DNA of 64,000 nt from Trichococcus sp. K1Tr (GCF_028309625.1 NZ_JAQMHR010000002.1:483660-547659), one strand, 5' to 3'. Positions 8,594 through 18,687 are shown, counted from the first letter of the stretch. A program made the numbers and translations. The notes: generated by a model from the letters alone, not told the origin.

Positions 8594-8715
8594 GATTCAA
8601 ACCCCTTCGATTTTCAGATTTCCGAAATCCGGATCCGGTCTTGCTTATTCGTGGAATGAGGATCTCTAAAGTCAGTATAGCACTAGTTAATTCTGCAGGA
8701 AAAGAATTGGAACTG

Positions 8716-8744
8716 TTGTGATAAAATGGATGTATCGTTATATT
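8716..8744 (+). promoter_or_regulatory. Promoter of the Wadjet operon
   Basis: TTGTGA (8716-8721) and TATATT (8739-8744) are separated by 17 bases. The expected transcription start is near 8751. This places the most upstream in-frame GTG (8718) inside the promoter, so the true jetA start must lie downstream. Confidence 0.6.
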
Positions 8745-8777
8745 TTGATGTGGGAACAACGAACTACGGATATTAAT

Positions 8778-10331
8778 ATGGGAAGCTTTTTACATACAAT
8801 TCATGATCAAGGAGTGAGTATTCTGGCCGACGCAATTGAGTACAGTAAAATAAATGAAGCAAGCTATCTGTCAGCAGACAATTTCCAGCGCTACCGCACC
8901 ATCATGCATTATTTCTATGAGCAGCATCGGAAAATGAACGATTTGCTGTACCGGGGTGATGTGCTGGAGTACATGCAGAGCCTGGCGGGTTTTGAGGGCT
9001 ACTCCGAAAAAGAGTTGGATCAGGATCTGACTAGCCTCGTCGGGTGGGAAAACCTGGAGACGCGTCAGGAAATGAGTGAACCCAAGAGCATAGCGGAATA
9101 CAAAAATAAACATTTCCGCTACCAGATTTCCGAAACCAGCATCGCCATCGAAGAGATGCTGGAGAAATTGAGCGGCAAGACCGGACACAGCAGAGGGGCC
9201 TTGGATAAGAATACTTTTGAAAGGTTTCTTTCAGCCATAAGGGAGATGGACCAACAATCCGACGAGAAGGAACTGTTCAATATTTGGCAGGACACCGTAA
9301 CGCATTTCACGAGCATCAAAAACAACACATCCGATTATATCGGCTACCTGAACAGCGAACGGACGGAAAACCAGATGCAGACGGAGGCGTTCCTGGTATT
9401 CAAAGACCAATTCGTCTTTTATCTGAGGGACTTCATCGTTACGATGCAGAACACTTCCTACCAGATCCAGCACGCTTTGCAAGGCGTATCCAAGGATAAA
9501 CTGTTGCTCGTCGCCAGATGCGTCATCAACCATGAAAAAGAGATTCCCCGGTTCGATGAAACGGTTCTGGATGAGGCGAAACTGACGGCTGAGCTTTTTG
9601 GGATTTGGGATACGATGCTTGCTTGGTTCATCGACGGGCAAGGGAAGTCGAGCGAGTACAGTTCCTTGATGAAACAGACCAATCAGGCCATCAGCAAAAT
9701 AACCCGGATGATCCAACGTTTCAGTGACCGCATGCAGCAGCATCAGAGCCGGAAGAAGGACTATATCCATTTGGCTGAGTGGTTCCTGCATTGCCGGTCC
9801 GTTGAGGAAGCGCATCAGCTTTCCACGCAGGTCTTCGGCGCCTTCCACACGCAGCACTATTATGTGAAACCATCCGAAACCAGCAACAAATTCGCGGATA
9901 TCTGGGACATCCCGGCGACCGTCCATGAGACGATTCCGCATATCAGGGAGTACCGGGAACGGACAAGTGCGACGGCCTTCACCCGCAATACCCAAGCGAA
10001 GAAAGAAGCCGTCGCGGCCCATCTGCAGCAACGGAAAGAACTCGAAAAATCCCTCCAGCACTACATCCAGAACGGAAAAATCGATCTGATCGAACATCCC
10101 TTTATGGATACATCGATCCGGAAATTGTTGTTGAAATGGCTGAGCCTGTCTTTCCAGAATGAAGAGCGGACCATCGCAACCGAATTCGGCCAAGTTTTCG
10201 CGATTAGGGTGGACAGGAGCATAAAAGTCAGGCTGGAATCCGAAGACGGCTTTTTGGAGATGCCGAATGTCGTCTATATGCTGATTGACAAGGAAAATAC
10301 AGGAGGTGACAGGAATGCCGGCAAGCAGTGA
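8778..10331 (+). CDS. jetA: Wadjet subunit JetA (DUF2397/TIGR02677 type)
   Basis: About 517 residues. The conserved block begins NEASYLSADNFQRYRTIMHYFYEQHRKM, as in the DUF2397/TIGR02677 family, and the rest is helical. In Wadjet, JetA is the kleisin-like subunit that bridges the SMC-type JetC dimer; the complex recognises closed circular plasmids and JetD cuts them. The operon order jetA-jetB-jetC-jetD matches type II Wadjet (the EptABCD type known from Mycobacterium smegmatis). The start is uncertain: ATG 8778 has a weak ribosome site, whereas AAGGAG at 8809-8814 is ideally placed for a CTG at 8823. Its end overlaps jetB by 17 bases. Confidence 0.85.
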   Translation: MGSFLHTIHDQGVSILADAIEYSKINEASYLSADNFQRYRTIMHYFYEQHRKMNDLLYRGDVLEYMQSLAGFEGYSEKELDQDLTSLVGWENLETRQEMSEPKSIAEYKNKHFRYQISETSIAIEEMLEKLSGKTGHSRGALDKNTFERFLSAIREMDQQSDEKELFNIWQDTVTHFTSIKNNTSDYIGYLNSERTENQMQTEAFLVFKDQFVFYLRDFIVTMQNTSYQIQHALQGVSKDKLLLVARCVINHEKEIPRFDETVLDEAKLTAELFGIWDTMLAWFIDGQGKSSEYSSLMKQTNQAISKITRMIQRFSDRMQQHQSRKKDYIHLAEWFLHCRSVEEAHQLSTQVFGAFHTQHYYVKPSETSNKFADIWDIPATVHETIPHIREYRERTSATAFTRNTQAKKEAVAAHLQQRKELEKSLQHYIQNGKIDLIEHPFMDTSIRKLLLKWLSLSFQNEERTIATEFGQVFAIRVDRSIKVRLESEDGFLEMPNVVYMLIDKENTGGDRNAGKQ

Positions 10332-11517
10332 GGAGATCCGCGAAGGACTCAGCATCCTCTTTGAAAATTTTTGGATCATCCGGGAAACCGATAAGGACGC
10401 CTACCATCAGCTTTTGCGCATCGAAAACGACCTGAAGCGCGTCATCCAGAGAATATTCGGGCTGCGCTTGATCGTGCATGGCAAATTCATCAAGCTGGAA
10501 AAGATCCCTTTCGAATCCCAGGATTGGATGGGCATCACGGCTTTCAACGAGCCGATGGATTATGCGCTGTTCGCCTGCGCGATGGCCTATACGGAGGATA
10601 AAAGCGAAGGTGAAGCATTTCTGATCAATGAACTCGTTGATGAACTGGACCTGTTTTATCCTGAACGGGACCTCCTGGACTGGACCAATTTCAACCACCG
10701 AAAAAGCCTAGTGCGCGTCCTGAACGTGATGACTGACATGCAATTGATCGATACGATCGAGGGGAAGACCGATGATTTCGCGACCTCCGAGTCCAATGAA
10801 GTCCTCTATAAAGTCAGTCCCTACAGCAAATATTTTATGCGGTCCTATCCGGAAGACATTACCCAATTCCAGGATTGGCGGGAATTGGTGCAGATGGAAC
10901 GGGAGCGGGCCGACGAGGAGACGAGCACGGTCGCTTTCAGGCGTTTGATGATGGAATCGGCTATTCTCCGCACCGAAGAGAACGACAGGCTGTTTTATTA
11001 CCTGCGTAACCAGCAACAGTACATCAGTGCGTTTTTTGAAAAAAATACGCACTACACCTTCGAGTTGACGAAGGATGTGGCGATGTTGACGCTGGAGGAG
11101 CGCCTGAAGCAACAGACCTATTTCCCGATGCTGAAATCTGCCGACGAGAGCCTGCTGCAGCTGGCGGAAATGATCCGGGAATCGGATTACGCCCCTGATG
11201 CTTATGGGTGCATCCATTTATCGAAAAATCAATGGCTGGCTCTGATCGGCCAGAATGCCACTGAGAACAGGAAGGGCTGGTCGAAGGAATACCGCGAGAG
11301 CTCCGATAAGAAATTGGCCAAACTGATAATGGAAAATGGCATCAAATGGCGTTTCTTTGCAGAAGATGGAGACGGGAACGTCACAATCCTCCCGACATTT
11401 GCGCGCAATATAGGTAGGTACCCGCAGGATTTTCTTCAGAAATTGTTGGAGGAAGATGATATGCCTGAGGAAGAATTTGATGGAGATGAGGGAGACAGCA
11501 GTGAACAAAACGAATAA
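10315..11517 (+). CDS. jetB: Wadjet subunit JetB (DUF2398/TIGR02678 type)
   Basis: 400 residues from ATG 10315, which is preceded by AGGAGGTGA at the right distance; a 10-codon upstream extension in frame is unlikely. It is a mixed alpha/beta, winged-helix-like protein with segments such as VSPYSKYFMRSYPEDITQFQDWRELV typical of TIGR02678. By family it is the KITE-like subunit that, with JetA, forms the non-SMC core of the Wadjet plasmid-sensing machine. Overlaps with jetA at the front (17 bp) and jetC at the back (17 bp) show tight translational coupling. Confidence 0.85.
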   Translation: MPASSEEIREGLSILFENFWIIRETDKDAYHQLLRIENDLKRVIQRIFGLRLIVHGKFIKLEKIPFESQDWMGITAFNEPMDYALFACAMAYTEDKSEGEAFLINELVDELDLFYPERDLLDWTNFNHRKSLVRVLNVMTDMQLIDTIEGKTDDFATSESNEVLYKVSPYSKYFMRSYPEDITQFQDWRELVQMERERADEETSTVAFRRLMMESAILRTEENDRLFYYLRNQQQYISAFFEKNTHYTFELTKDVAMLTLEERLKQQTYFPMLKSADESLLQLAEMIRESDYAPDAYGCIHLSKNQWLALIGQNATENRKGWSKEYRESSDKKLAKLIMENGIKWRFFAEDGDGNVTILPTFARNIGRYPQDFLQKLLEEDDMPEEEFDGDEGDSSEQNE

Positions 11518-14500
11518 ATGGGTAATGAACAGAGCCGGGCTCGTCAACTTCTGGTACTATGACGAACAATATTTTGATTTCGCGGATGGGAAACTGCTGT
11601 TGCGCGGTTCCAACGGATCGGGCAAATCGGTGACGATGCAGAGCTTGCTGCCTACTTTGTTGGATGGCAAGACGGACCCGACCCGTCTGGATTCCTTCGG
11701 CAGCCGCGCCAGAAAGATGGAAGATTATCTTTTGGGTGAGGAGCAGGTGTCGAAGATCCAGGAACGGACGGGTTATCTCTTCCTGGAATTCAAACGGAAA
11801 GAACAGGAATCCTATCTAACTGTCGGCATCGGTCTGCAAGCCAAACGTGGCGGTTCGCTAGGAAAATGGTACTTCGGCATCACCGACGGCAGGCGCATCG
11901 GCGTCGACTTCAGCCTGTTCGAGGAGCTGAAAAGAGAGCAACTGCAGCCTTTGTCCAAACGGCAATTGATTAATCGGATTGCAGAGGGCGGAAAAGTGAT
12001 GAGCTCCCAGAAGGATTACCAGGAATTTGTGAATGAACGCATCTTTGGGTTCGACAGTCTTGGGAAATTTGAGGATTGCATCAAGTTGCTGATGGAATTG
12101 CGCAGTCCGAAATTATCCAGGGAATTCACCCCGACAGCGATCTACAACATTTTGACGAATTCGTTGCCGGCCCTGAAGGAAGACGATCTACAGCCTGTTT
12201 CGCGGACATTGGAACAGATCGATGCCAGCCGTGAACGACTTGGACAGTTCGAGCGCGAATCCAGGGCTGTAGGCAAAATCCAACAGAGCTACGACAGCCT
12301 GTACGAAGAGAAATTGCGGCAGTTGGCGAACCGTTGGCTGGAGAACGACAGGATAACAAAGCAGAAGCAAGCCAAGATAGACGCGGATACGGCACAGCAA
12401 AAAGAACTTACCGACCTTTTGGCTGCGCTACAAAAGGAACAGGCGGAGCTGGAACTGAATCTTTCGCTCTGGCGGAAAGAACAGGATGAACTGAAACAGA
12501 ATGAGGTCTATCAGCTGATCGAGAAGGGGACCCAGCTCAAGCATGACCTGGAGAGCAGCAAGAGTGCTTTACAGAGGCACAGCGATAAGGTCAACAAGAA
12601 AGAGACGCAGGTTGCTGAAACCCGCGAAAAGCTGGAAGGGCACATCCGGAATTTGGAAAGGGCCGAAAAGGAATTGGCCGCGTTGGCTGACGAAATGACG
12701 GAATATGCGGAAGGATCCGGCTATATTTCCGAACATAAGCAGCACCTGGCTGACTTCGAAAGAAAGACAGGAGAACATTCCTTCGACTATTGGAAATCGA
12801 CGAACCGCGACTATCTGAAACATCTGCGCGACATGGTCTCGCTGTTCAAGGAACTGAATGCAGCTTTGAGCATTCAGAAACGCATCGACAAGGAATTGGG
12901 CGACATAGCCGAAAAATTGGAAGCAGACCGTAAAAATCAGCGCCATTGGCAAGGCATCTTTACGGATGAAAAGGAAAAGCTGATCAGCGATTTCAGCCAC
13001 TGGCAAAACCAAGCGCATTTCACGGTGCCGCAAAACGAATATAGCGAGGTACTTCGCAGACTAGAAGTGCTGTATGTGAAAACGATCCAGTTTACTCAGG
13101 TCACTGAGCCGATCTATGCAGCCGCCAACAATGAAAAACAACGCGTCAGCAATGATTTGCTGCCGATCAGAAGTCGGATGGAATGGATCAGGAATTCCAT
13201 CACAGAGAACGAGAAAGAAATCCGCGCCTGGAAGAATGAGAAGGATCCGGTTCCGGAACGCACCAAAGCCAGCCAGCGTAATCGTGAACAATTGGCGCAA
13301 TCGGGTATTGTGGCTGAACCTTTCTACTCCTGTATAGATTTCAGATCCGACTTGGCCGAAGAGAAACGCAATGCCATCGAAAGTGCATTGATGGAGACAG
13401 GATTTTTGGATGCTTTGCTTTCTGAAACGGGTTTGGATTTGGAAGGTGACAGACAATTGTTGCCGAATCCGCAGTTCTTCACGCAGACATTGGCTGATTT
13501 TCTCGTCCCCGACAGCAGCGGGCGCAGTTTGGATGCCGGCTACGTGCAGGACATCCTCCAATCGATTGCAGTCATCGACGGCGGCGAGTCCGACTCCGCG
13601 GCTCCGATCATTGTGGAAGACGGAAGCTACCGCTTGTTTTCGCTGAGAGGGAAAGCGGACACAGACCATCAGGCTAGCTACATCGGCAAAGCTAGCCGGG
13701 AACGCTACAGGATGGAAAAGATCCAATCATTGGAGGAGGAAATCGATAGGCTGCAGGAAGAGCTGCAAACATCAGCTGAGATGGAGAGCCGATTGTTGGC
13801 AGACTTGGCCGCAATCGATGCCGATCTGACGCGGCTTCCTATCGACAAGGAACTTGCCTTCGCCAACCAGAATATTTTGGAGATGGAAGGAGAAATCAGT
13901 CGCGGCGAAAACGAATTGGCGCGAAAACAAAGGGAACTGCAGGAAATCAAAAATCAGGCGGATAACTTAAGGATCACGCTGCATCAAAAGGCTAAAGGCA
14001 ATACGATCGGCTTTACCTTGGTTGAATACGAAGAGGCCGAAAAGTGCCAAGAAGATTATCAGGCTGCCTTCCAAGACTGGACGGGCACGGTCTCTGACCG
14101 GAAGCATATTGACGACAACAGAGCGGGAGCCGAAGAATTGCTGCGCGTGCAGCGTGAGGAACTCCAGGAAATGCTGGCGGAATTCGATGAAGAGGTAGCC
14201 AAGCAACATACGCTCGAACGGCAATTGGCTTCGAATCTGGAACTGCAGAAAATCAACAATGTCGCCGAAATCACCGAGCGGATCGAATACTGCATCCGGA
14301 ACATCCGGAAAGGGGGAACCCGCAAGGAGTCTATCCAAGATGAGCGAATTGAACACAATAACAAGCTCACGGTCATCAGTCTGAACCTGAAACAAATCGA
14401 AGAACAGATCCGCTTCGAAAAACCGTACACGCAACTATGGCGGGATACCTTTGCGAAGGAAGTCGCCAGATACGGCAAAGGTGGGGATAAAGTTCTGGCT

Positions 14501-15658
14501 GCTTTAGCCGAAGACTACTTAAGGAATTGGACCAACCAAGAGAATCGCTTGACGCAGTTGGAAGGAAATCTGGATGCCGTCCATCGGCAAATGGAATCGG
14601 ACCTGATTGACTACCGTCCGAAAATCATCCAGGACCAGATTATTGCTGCTCCGGCTTGGTTCAACGAGTTCGAGGCTCAGGAATTCCGCGATAAAATGGA
14701 ACTTTGGCGTCACGCAAACCAAATCAGGATCTACCAAGTGAACTCGGAGGGTGCCTGGAGAAGTCCTGATGACCTGAGAAAGCGCCTGGAGGATCAGATC
14801 GAACAAGCCAAATTGGTGCTACGAAGAAGCGATGAAGAGCTTTTCGAACAAATCATTTTCCATTCAATCGGGAATGTGCTGCGGACGCTGATCGGCAACG
14901 CCCAAAAATGGGTGTCCAAGATGAACGATATCCTCGAACATCAGGACAATTCTTCCGGGTTGACGCTTTCAATCAGATGGATCCCGAAGGCGTCGGAAAG
15001 CGATGATGGCTTGTCGACGGCGCGGTTGGTGGAACTGTTGCGCAAAGACCGGAACATCATGAAGGAAAGCGATACGGAAGCGATCAAGCAGCATTTCCAG
15101 GAACGCATCGAGCAGGCCAAGCAGATGCGCGACGAATCGAATGGCGAAGACAGCCTTTATCAGGTGCTGCAGGAAGTGTTGGATTACCGGAAATGGTTCA
15201 GTTTCGAGCTGTGGCATCACCGTAAAAACGAAGTCATGAAGGAACTTTCCAACAACAAATTCAATCAGTTCAGCGGTGGCGAAAAAGCGATCGCGATGTA
15301 TTTGCCGCTATTTACCGCCATGTACTCCCGCTATCAGGATGCCGGGAAGGACGCCCCTTACATCATCACGCTGGATGAGGCGTTTGCCGGCATCGACGAT
15401 CTGAACATCGCCGAACTGTTCAAGGCCACGGAGCAACTGGAGTTCAATTATATGATGAATTCCCAGGCGCTCTACGGAGAATATCATACGGTCTCCAGCC
15501 TGAACACGTACGAACTGATCCGGCCCAAGAATGCGCCGACCGTCTCGACGATCCAGTACCACTGGGACGGGAAAGTGAAAACGCTGATGCTGCCTGATGA
15601 AGATGATCTTTTTGAAGATGCCGGTCCGGAAAGTGCTGGGGGTGGACAAGCTGGATGA
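11501..15658 (+). CDS. jetC: Wadjet SMC-like ATPase JetC (TIGR02680 type)
   Basis: 1385 residues from GTG 11501, chosen because GAGGGAGA lies upstream and the protein then begins MNKTNKWVMNRAGLVNFWYYD. Walker A GSNGSGKS is at residues 36-43. Long coiled coils rich in Glu, Gln, Leu and Arg run from about 270 to 480 and from about 730 to 960 around a hinge. The C-terminal head has the signature FSGGEKAIAMY (about 1257) and Walker B YIITLDEAF (about 1287). It is a MukB/Rad50-like SMC ATPase that extrudes DNA loops to gauge plasmid topology. All ATPase motifs are intact, so the system should be functional. Confidence 0.9.
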   Translation: MNKTNKWVMNRAGLVNFWYYDEQYFDFADGKLLLRGSNGSGKSVTMQSLLPTLLDGKTDPTRLDSFGSRARKMEDYLLGEEQVSKIQERTGYLFLEFKRKEQESYLTVGIGLQAKRGGSLGKWYFGITDGRRIGVDFSLFEELKREQLQPLSKRQLINRIAEGGKVMSSQKDYQEFVNERIFGFDSLGKFEDCIKLLMELRSPKLSREFTPTAIYNILTNSLPALKEDDLQPVSRTLEQIDASRERLGQFERESRAVGKIQQSYDSLYEEKLRQLANRWLENDRITKQKQAKIDADTAQQKELTDLLAALQKEQAELELNLSLWRKEQDELKQNEVYQLIEKGTQLKHDLESSKSALQRHSDKVNKKETQVAETREKLEGHIRNLERAEKELAALADEMTEYAEGSGYISEHKQHLADFERKTGEHSFDYWKSTNRDYLKHLRDMVSLFKELNAALSIQKRIDKELGDIAEKLEADRKNQRHWQGIFTDEKEKLISDFSHWQNQAHFTVPQNEYSEVLRRLEVLYVKTIQFTQVTEPIYAAANNEKQRVSNDLLPIRSRMEWIRNSITENEKEIRAWKNEKDPVPERTKASQRNREQLAQSGIVAEPFYSCIDFRSDLAEEKRNAIESALMETGFLDALLSETGLDLEGDRQLLPNPQFFTQTLADFLVPDSSGRSLDAGYVQDILQSIAVIDGGESDSAAPIIVEDGSYRLFSLRGKADTDHQASYIGKASRERYRMEKIQSLEEEIDRLQEELQTSAEMESRLLADLAAIDADLTRLPIDKELAFANQNILEMEGEISRGENELARKQRELQEIKNQADNLRITLHQKAKGNTIGFTLVEYEEAEKCQEDYQAAFQDWTGTVSDRKHIDDNRAGAEELLRVQREELQEMLAEFDEEVAKQHTLERQLASNLELQKINNVAEITERIEYCIRNIRKGGTRKESIQDERIEHNNKLTVISLNLKQIEEQIRFEKPYTQLWRDTFAKEVARYGKGGDKVLAALAEDYLRNWTNQENRLTQLEGNLDAVHRQMESDLIDYRPKIIQDQIIAAPAWFNEFEAQEFRDKMELWRHANQIRIYQVNSEGAWRSPDDLRKRLEDQIEQAKLVLRRSDEELFEQIIFHSIGNVLRTLIGNAQKWVSKMNDILEHQDNSSGLTLSIRWIPKASESDDGLSTARLVELLRKDRNIMKESDTEAIKQHFQERIEQAKQMRDESNGEDSLYQVLQEVLDYRKWFSFELWHHRKNEVMKELSNNKFNQFSGGEKAIAMYLPLFTAMYSRYQDAGKDAPYIITLDEAFAGIDDLNIAELFKATEQLEFNYMMNSQALYGEYHTVSSLNTYELIRPKNAPTVSTIQYHWDGKVKTLMLPDEDDLFEDAGPESAGGGQAG

Positions 15659-16940
15659 GAAACTGAAAGAAGAAGCCATCCGCTATTTTGCGGGCAAACC
15701 GGTTATGGTCATCTGCATCAAACAAATCCATAAAAAATACGAGAGCTTTGGACGCTTCACCGGCACAATCAGCAAGTCGCTTTTCAAAAAAGTCGATACA
15801 GAGCCGTTGCTGACGTTCATGGGCCTTGCGCAATGGGAATGGGAAATAAGCAAAAACATCAAAATCAGCGATTTCAAGCGCAATTACGAGGGGAGCAAAT
15901 TCGAGCCGATCCCTTTTGAGGTTGTGGTTGAAAGCGTAAGCGGCAAGCAGCTCAAAACGAAGCAGGAGCTCGCGGAAGATGCCGAAACGGAATACGGCTC
16001 TTTCCTGGTGGAGATTGGTGAGATTTATCCACTGTTCAGGGTGGTCTTCAGTCGCAACCGCAATACCGCATACTTGGGCTGGTTCCTAAAGGAGCCAACT
16101 GCTTGCTTGGCTGCCTTCATGAACGTTGCGGAAGCCCTGAGGAATCTCCCGCAGGAATACACGAAATTACCGGTCTTCGCCCACCGCATCAGCGGCAATC
16201 CGCATGCTTTCGATTCGAGTGGTCTGACCGGACAGCTGCTTTTCATGATGTTGTATCATAAATATGCCGAAGCCGAGTCAGCCCAAGCGATGAACGGATT
16301 CTTGTCGAAGGCGGAACTGGAAAATGAAATCTACGGACTGTTCAAGATCATCAAGGATGACATCATGAATTTCACCGCCGTGAACGGGCTCATCGCCTAT
16401 CGCGGGGAAGAGCCAATCGCCATGTGGCAGGATGCCTGTCTGGATCGGATCCCGTGGAATGTTCCTGTGCGCCAGCTTTTGGATATCTCATGGATCCGGC
16501 CCGGCAAAGGCAAACAGATTTTCCTGATCGAAAATTCAGGCGTGTATTCCATCTTGCTGGATGCTTTCCCGGACTGTCCGATGGTCTGCACGAATGGCCA
16601 GTTCCGCTATGCGGTCTGGCTGCTGTTGGAACGGATTCCGGATGAGGGGATCACCTTGTACTATTCCGGCGATTTCGATCCAGAAGGCTTGCTGATGGCG
16701 GATACGCTGAAAAGACGGTACGGTGAAAAACTCCAGTTACTCGGGATGACCACCGACCATTATTCGGCCTCAAAACCGACCGCAGAAATCGACGAGAAAC
16801 GGATACAGAAGCTGAAGCGCATCCAATCCGGGGAGCTGCGCGGTCTGGCGGATCTGATGGCCGAAAAGAAAGTCGCCGGTTATCAGGAAGGGATTTTGGA
16901 GGAGTTGCTGGATGAAATCAGGATTCTTCGCGAAGGTTAA
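15642..16940 (+). CDS. jetD: Wadjet nuclease subunit JetD (DUF2399/TIGR02679 type)
   Basis: About 432 residues. The C-terminal third has a TOPRIM-like fold: a glutamate strand (FLIENSGVYSILL, about 295) and the acidic turn YYSGDFDPEGL (about 345), with the metal-binding Asp residues in the GDFDPEG motif. JetD is the subunit that cuts the plasmid once JetABC has sensed it. The frame is open from 15597, but that ATG lacks a ribosome site; GTG 15642 has GGAAAG eight bases upstream, and CTG 15651 has GGGGGTGG five upstream. It overlaps jetC. An IS200/IS605 element begins about 70 bases after the stop. Confidence 0.87.
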   Translation: MDKLDEKLKEEAIRYFAGKPVMVICIKQIHKKYESFGRFTGTISKSLFKKVDTEPLLTFMGLAQWEWEISKNIKISDFKRNYEGSKFEPIPFEVVVESVSGKQLKTKQELAEDAETEYGSFLVEIGEIYPLFRVVFSRNRNTAYLGWFLKEPTACLAAFMNVAEALRNLPQEYTKLPVFAHRISGNPHAFDSSGLTGQLLFMMLYHKYAEAESAQAMNGFLSKAELENEIYGLFKIIKDDIMNFTAVNGLIAYRGEEPIAMWQDACLDRIPWNVPVRQLLDISWIRPGKGKQIFLIENSGVYSILLDAFPDCPMVCTNGQFRYAVWLLLERIPDEGITLYYSGDFDPEGLLMADTLKRRYGEKLQLLGMTTDHYSASKPTAEIDEKRIQKLKRIQSGELRGLADLMAEKKVAGYQEGILEELLDEIRILREG

Positions 16941-17012
16941 TAATGATGTTTTGTGAGCTGCAAGGAAGCTTGTTCACAATGTGTAACGCGTAAGGTTCAT
17001 TTTTTTGAGTTA

Positions 17013-17056
17013 GCGGGAAGGAAACACGGGCTTTCAAACCCGTGATGAATTCCCGC
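17013..17056 (+). repeat. IS200/IS605 left-end hairpin
   Basis: GCGGGAA (17013-17019) pairs with TTCCCGC (17050-17056), and inside it CACGGG (17025-17030) pairs with CCCGTG (17039-17044). Such subterminal hairpins are the binding sites of the TnpA dimer. Confidence 0.8.
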
Positions 17057-17102
17057 GGTCTTTTATTGTACATGGTCATGATTGAAGTTGTATAATTAAG
17101 CT

Positions 17103-17555
17103 ATGGATAACAAAAATAGATTTACACATGGTAGGACTTCTGTCTACAATTTGAATTATCATATCATTTGGGGCACGAAGTATCGAAACAAAGTTCTCTC
17201 GGACGATATCGAAGATTCGTTGAAACGAATGCTACTGCATATTGCGGAAGAGTACGGATTTTCGATCGCGCACATGGAAATTGGACTGGATAACCATATC
17301 CACCTGTTGGTGAGCGCACCGCCAAAACTGTCGGTAACCAATATTGTTCGCTGGCTGAAAGGAATCAGCGCACGGTTACTTCTCCAGGAATACCCTGAAC
17401 TAAAAAAGGCGTACTGGAAAACGTCAGATAGGCACTTGTGGTCTTCGAGTTACTTTGTTGAAAGCATCGGCACGACCAATCAAGACGCTATCGCAAAATA
17501 CATTGACGACCAGCGCAGGAAGGAGATTGATTTCGATGAAACTCAAAGGCGTTAA
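17103..17555 (+). CDS. tnpA: IS200/IS605-type Y1 transposase TnpA
   Basis: 150 residues. It has the HUH motif in DNHIHLLV (His65, His67) and the catalytic tyrosine in AIAKYIDDQ (Tyr133), at the spacing seen in IS608 TnpA. The enzyme nicks and joins single-stranded DNA at the element ends through a 5'-phosphotyrosine link. The core looks complete, so it should be active. Its 3' end overlaps the tnpB start by 20 bases in another frame. Confidence 0.95.
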   Translation: MDNKNRFTHGRTSVYNLNYHIIWGTKYRNKVLSDDIEDSLKRMLLHIAEEYGFSIAHMEIGLDNHIHLLVSAPPKLSVTNIVRWLKGISARLLLQEYPELKKAYWKTSDRHLWSSSYFVESIGTTNQDAIAKYIDDQRRKEIDFDETQRR

Positions 17556-18687
17556 AGTTCGGCTCTATCCTACCCCCGAACAACAATTGGCCATCGAAAA
17601 CAACTTCCGGCTGAACCGATTCCTTTGGAATCAACTGCTCGGAATGCAGCTTGCGCGCCATGAAAATGGCGGTTCTTTCGTCACCAAATTCGGCATGAAT
17701 TATCTGATCAAAGTGATGAAGATCGAATTCCCGTTCCTGAAGCAAGCCGAAAGCACCAGTTTGCTTTACACATCCGCGGATCTTGCGGACAGTTATGACC
17801 GTTTCTTCAAGAAACAGAACGGTTTCCCGAAATTCAAGTCGCGCCGGCGGCCCAAAAACAGCTACAAGTCGAATTGTGTGAACGGCAACATCCAGGTCGT
17901 GGACAATCATTATCTGAAATTGCCGAAATTGGGCTTGGTGAAAGCCAACGGCCTGCATCGCGTCAAAGACAAAATCAAGAGTGTGGTCGTACGCAAAAAA
18001 GCGGACGGCACCTTTGAAGCGACACTGCAGGTTGCCTTCGAGGCAACAATCTTTGAATCAACAGGCAAATCCGTTGGGATCGATTTCGGCCTTGCCGATC
18101 TTGCCATCCAATCAGATGGTTACAAATTGCCGAATAAACAGTTTGAACGTTCTTTGGCGAAACAAAAACGGCAATGGGAACGGAAATTGGCCCGGCGCCG
18201 TCAACAGGCGCTTGTCAAAATCGAACAAGCGAAAGCGGAAGAAATCGAACTGGAGCTTTCTGATTTCAAAAATGTCCAAAAAGCCAAGGAACAAGTGGCG
18301 CGTATCAACAAAAAGATTGCCAATCAACGCAACAACTATCTGCAACAATACACAACCAGCCTGGTCAAAAAATGCGACCTGATCGCCCTGGAAGATTTGA
18401 AAACCAAGAATCTTCTGCAGAACCGTCAGCTGGCGCGTTCCATCGCCGATGCCGCCTGGGCGAAAATCAAGTCCATGCTGGCGTACAAATGCGAGTGGTA
18501 CGGCAAGGAACTGGTATTGGTGAACCCCGCTTATACGAGCCAAACGTGTTCGCATTGCGGGGAAAACACCGGCAAGAAACCGCTGCGGATCCGCACATTC
18601 GCTTGCCCGCATTGTCATACCACAGGTATTGACCGCGATGTGAATGCGGCCATCAATATCCTCAACAAAGCGCTTGCCCAGCGTTAA
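17536..18687 (+). CDS. tnpB: RNA-guided nuclease TnpB
   Basis: 383 residues from ATG 17536, with GGAG upstream; the reading frame is open from 17455, but that part overlaps tnpA. An N-terminal helix-turn-helix region (KVRLYPTPEQQLAIENNF) is followed by a split RuvC domain with the three acidic positions in GIDFGLADLA (Asp about 183), ALEDLKTKN (Glu about 286) and GIDRDVNAAINIL (Asp about 367). A CSHC ... CPHC zinc ribbon lies before the last motif. TnpB is the ancestor of Cas12: it uses an RNA from the transposon right end to cut the empty donor site and keep the element. All active-site residues are intact. Confidence 0.93.
   Translation: MKLKGVKVRLYPTPEQQLAIENNFRLNRFLWNQLLGMQLARHENGGSFVTKFGMNYLIKVMKIEFPFLKQAESTSLLYTSADLADSYDRFFKKQNGFPKFKSRRRPKNSYKSNCVNGNIQVVDNHYLKLPKLGLVKANGLHRVKDKIKSVVVRKKADGTFEATLQVAFEATIFESTGKSVGIDFGLADLAIQSDGYKLPNKQFERSLAKQKRQWERKLARRRQQALVKIEQAKAEEIELELSDFKNVQKAKEQVARINKKIANQRNNYLQQYTTSLVKKCDLIALEDLKTKNLLQNRQLARSIADAAWAKIKSMLAYKCEWYGKELVLVNPAYTSQTCSHCGENTGKKPLRIRTFACPHCHTTGIDRDVNAAINILNKALAQR

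Noticed and set aside
9231-10379. 382-codon minus-strand frame opposite jetA
   Set aside because: Shadow of the high-GC jetA coding strand; no ribosome site and no recognisable domain.
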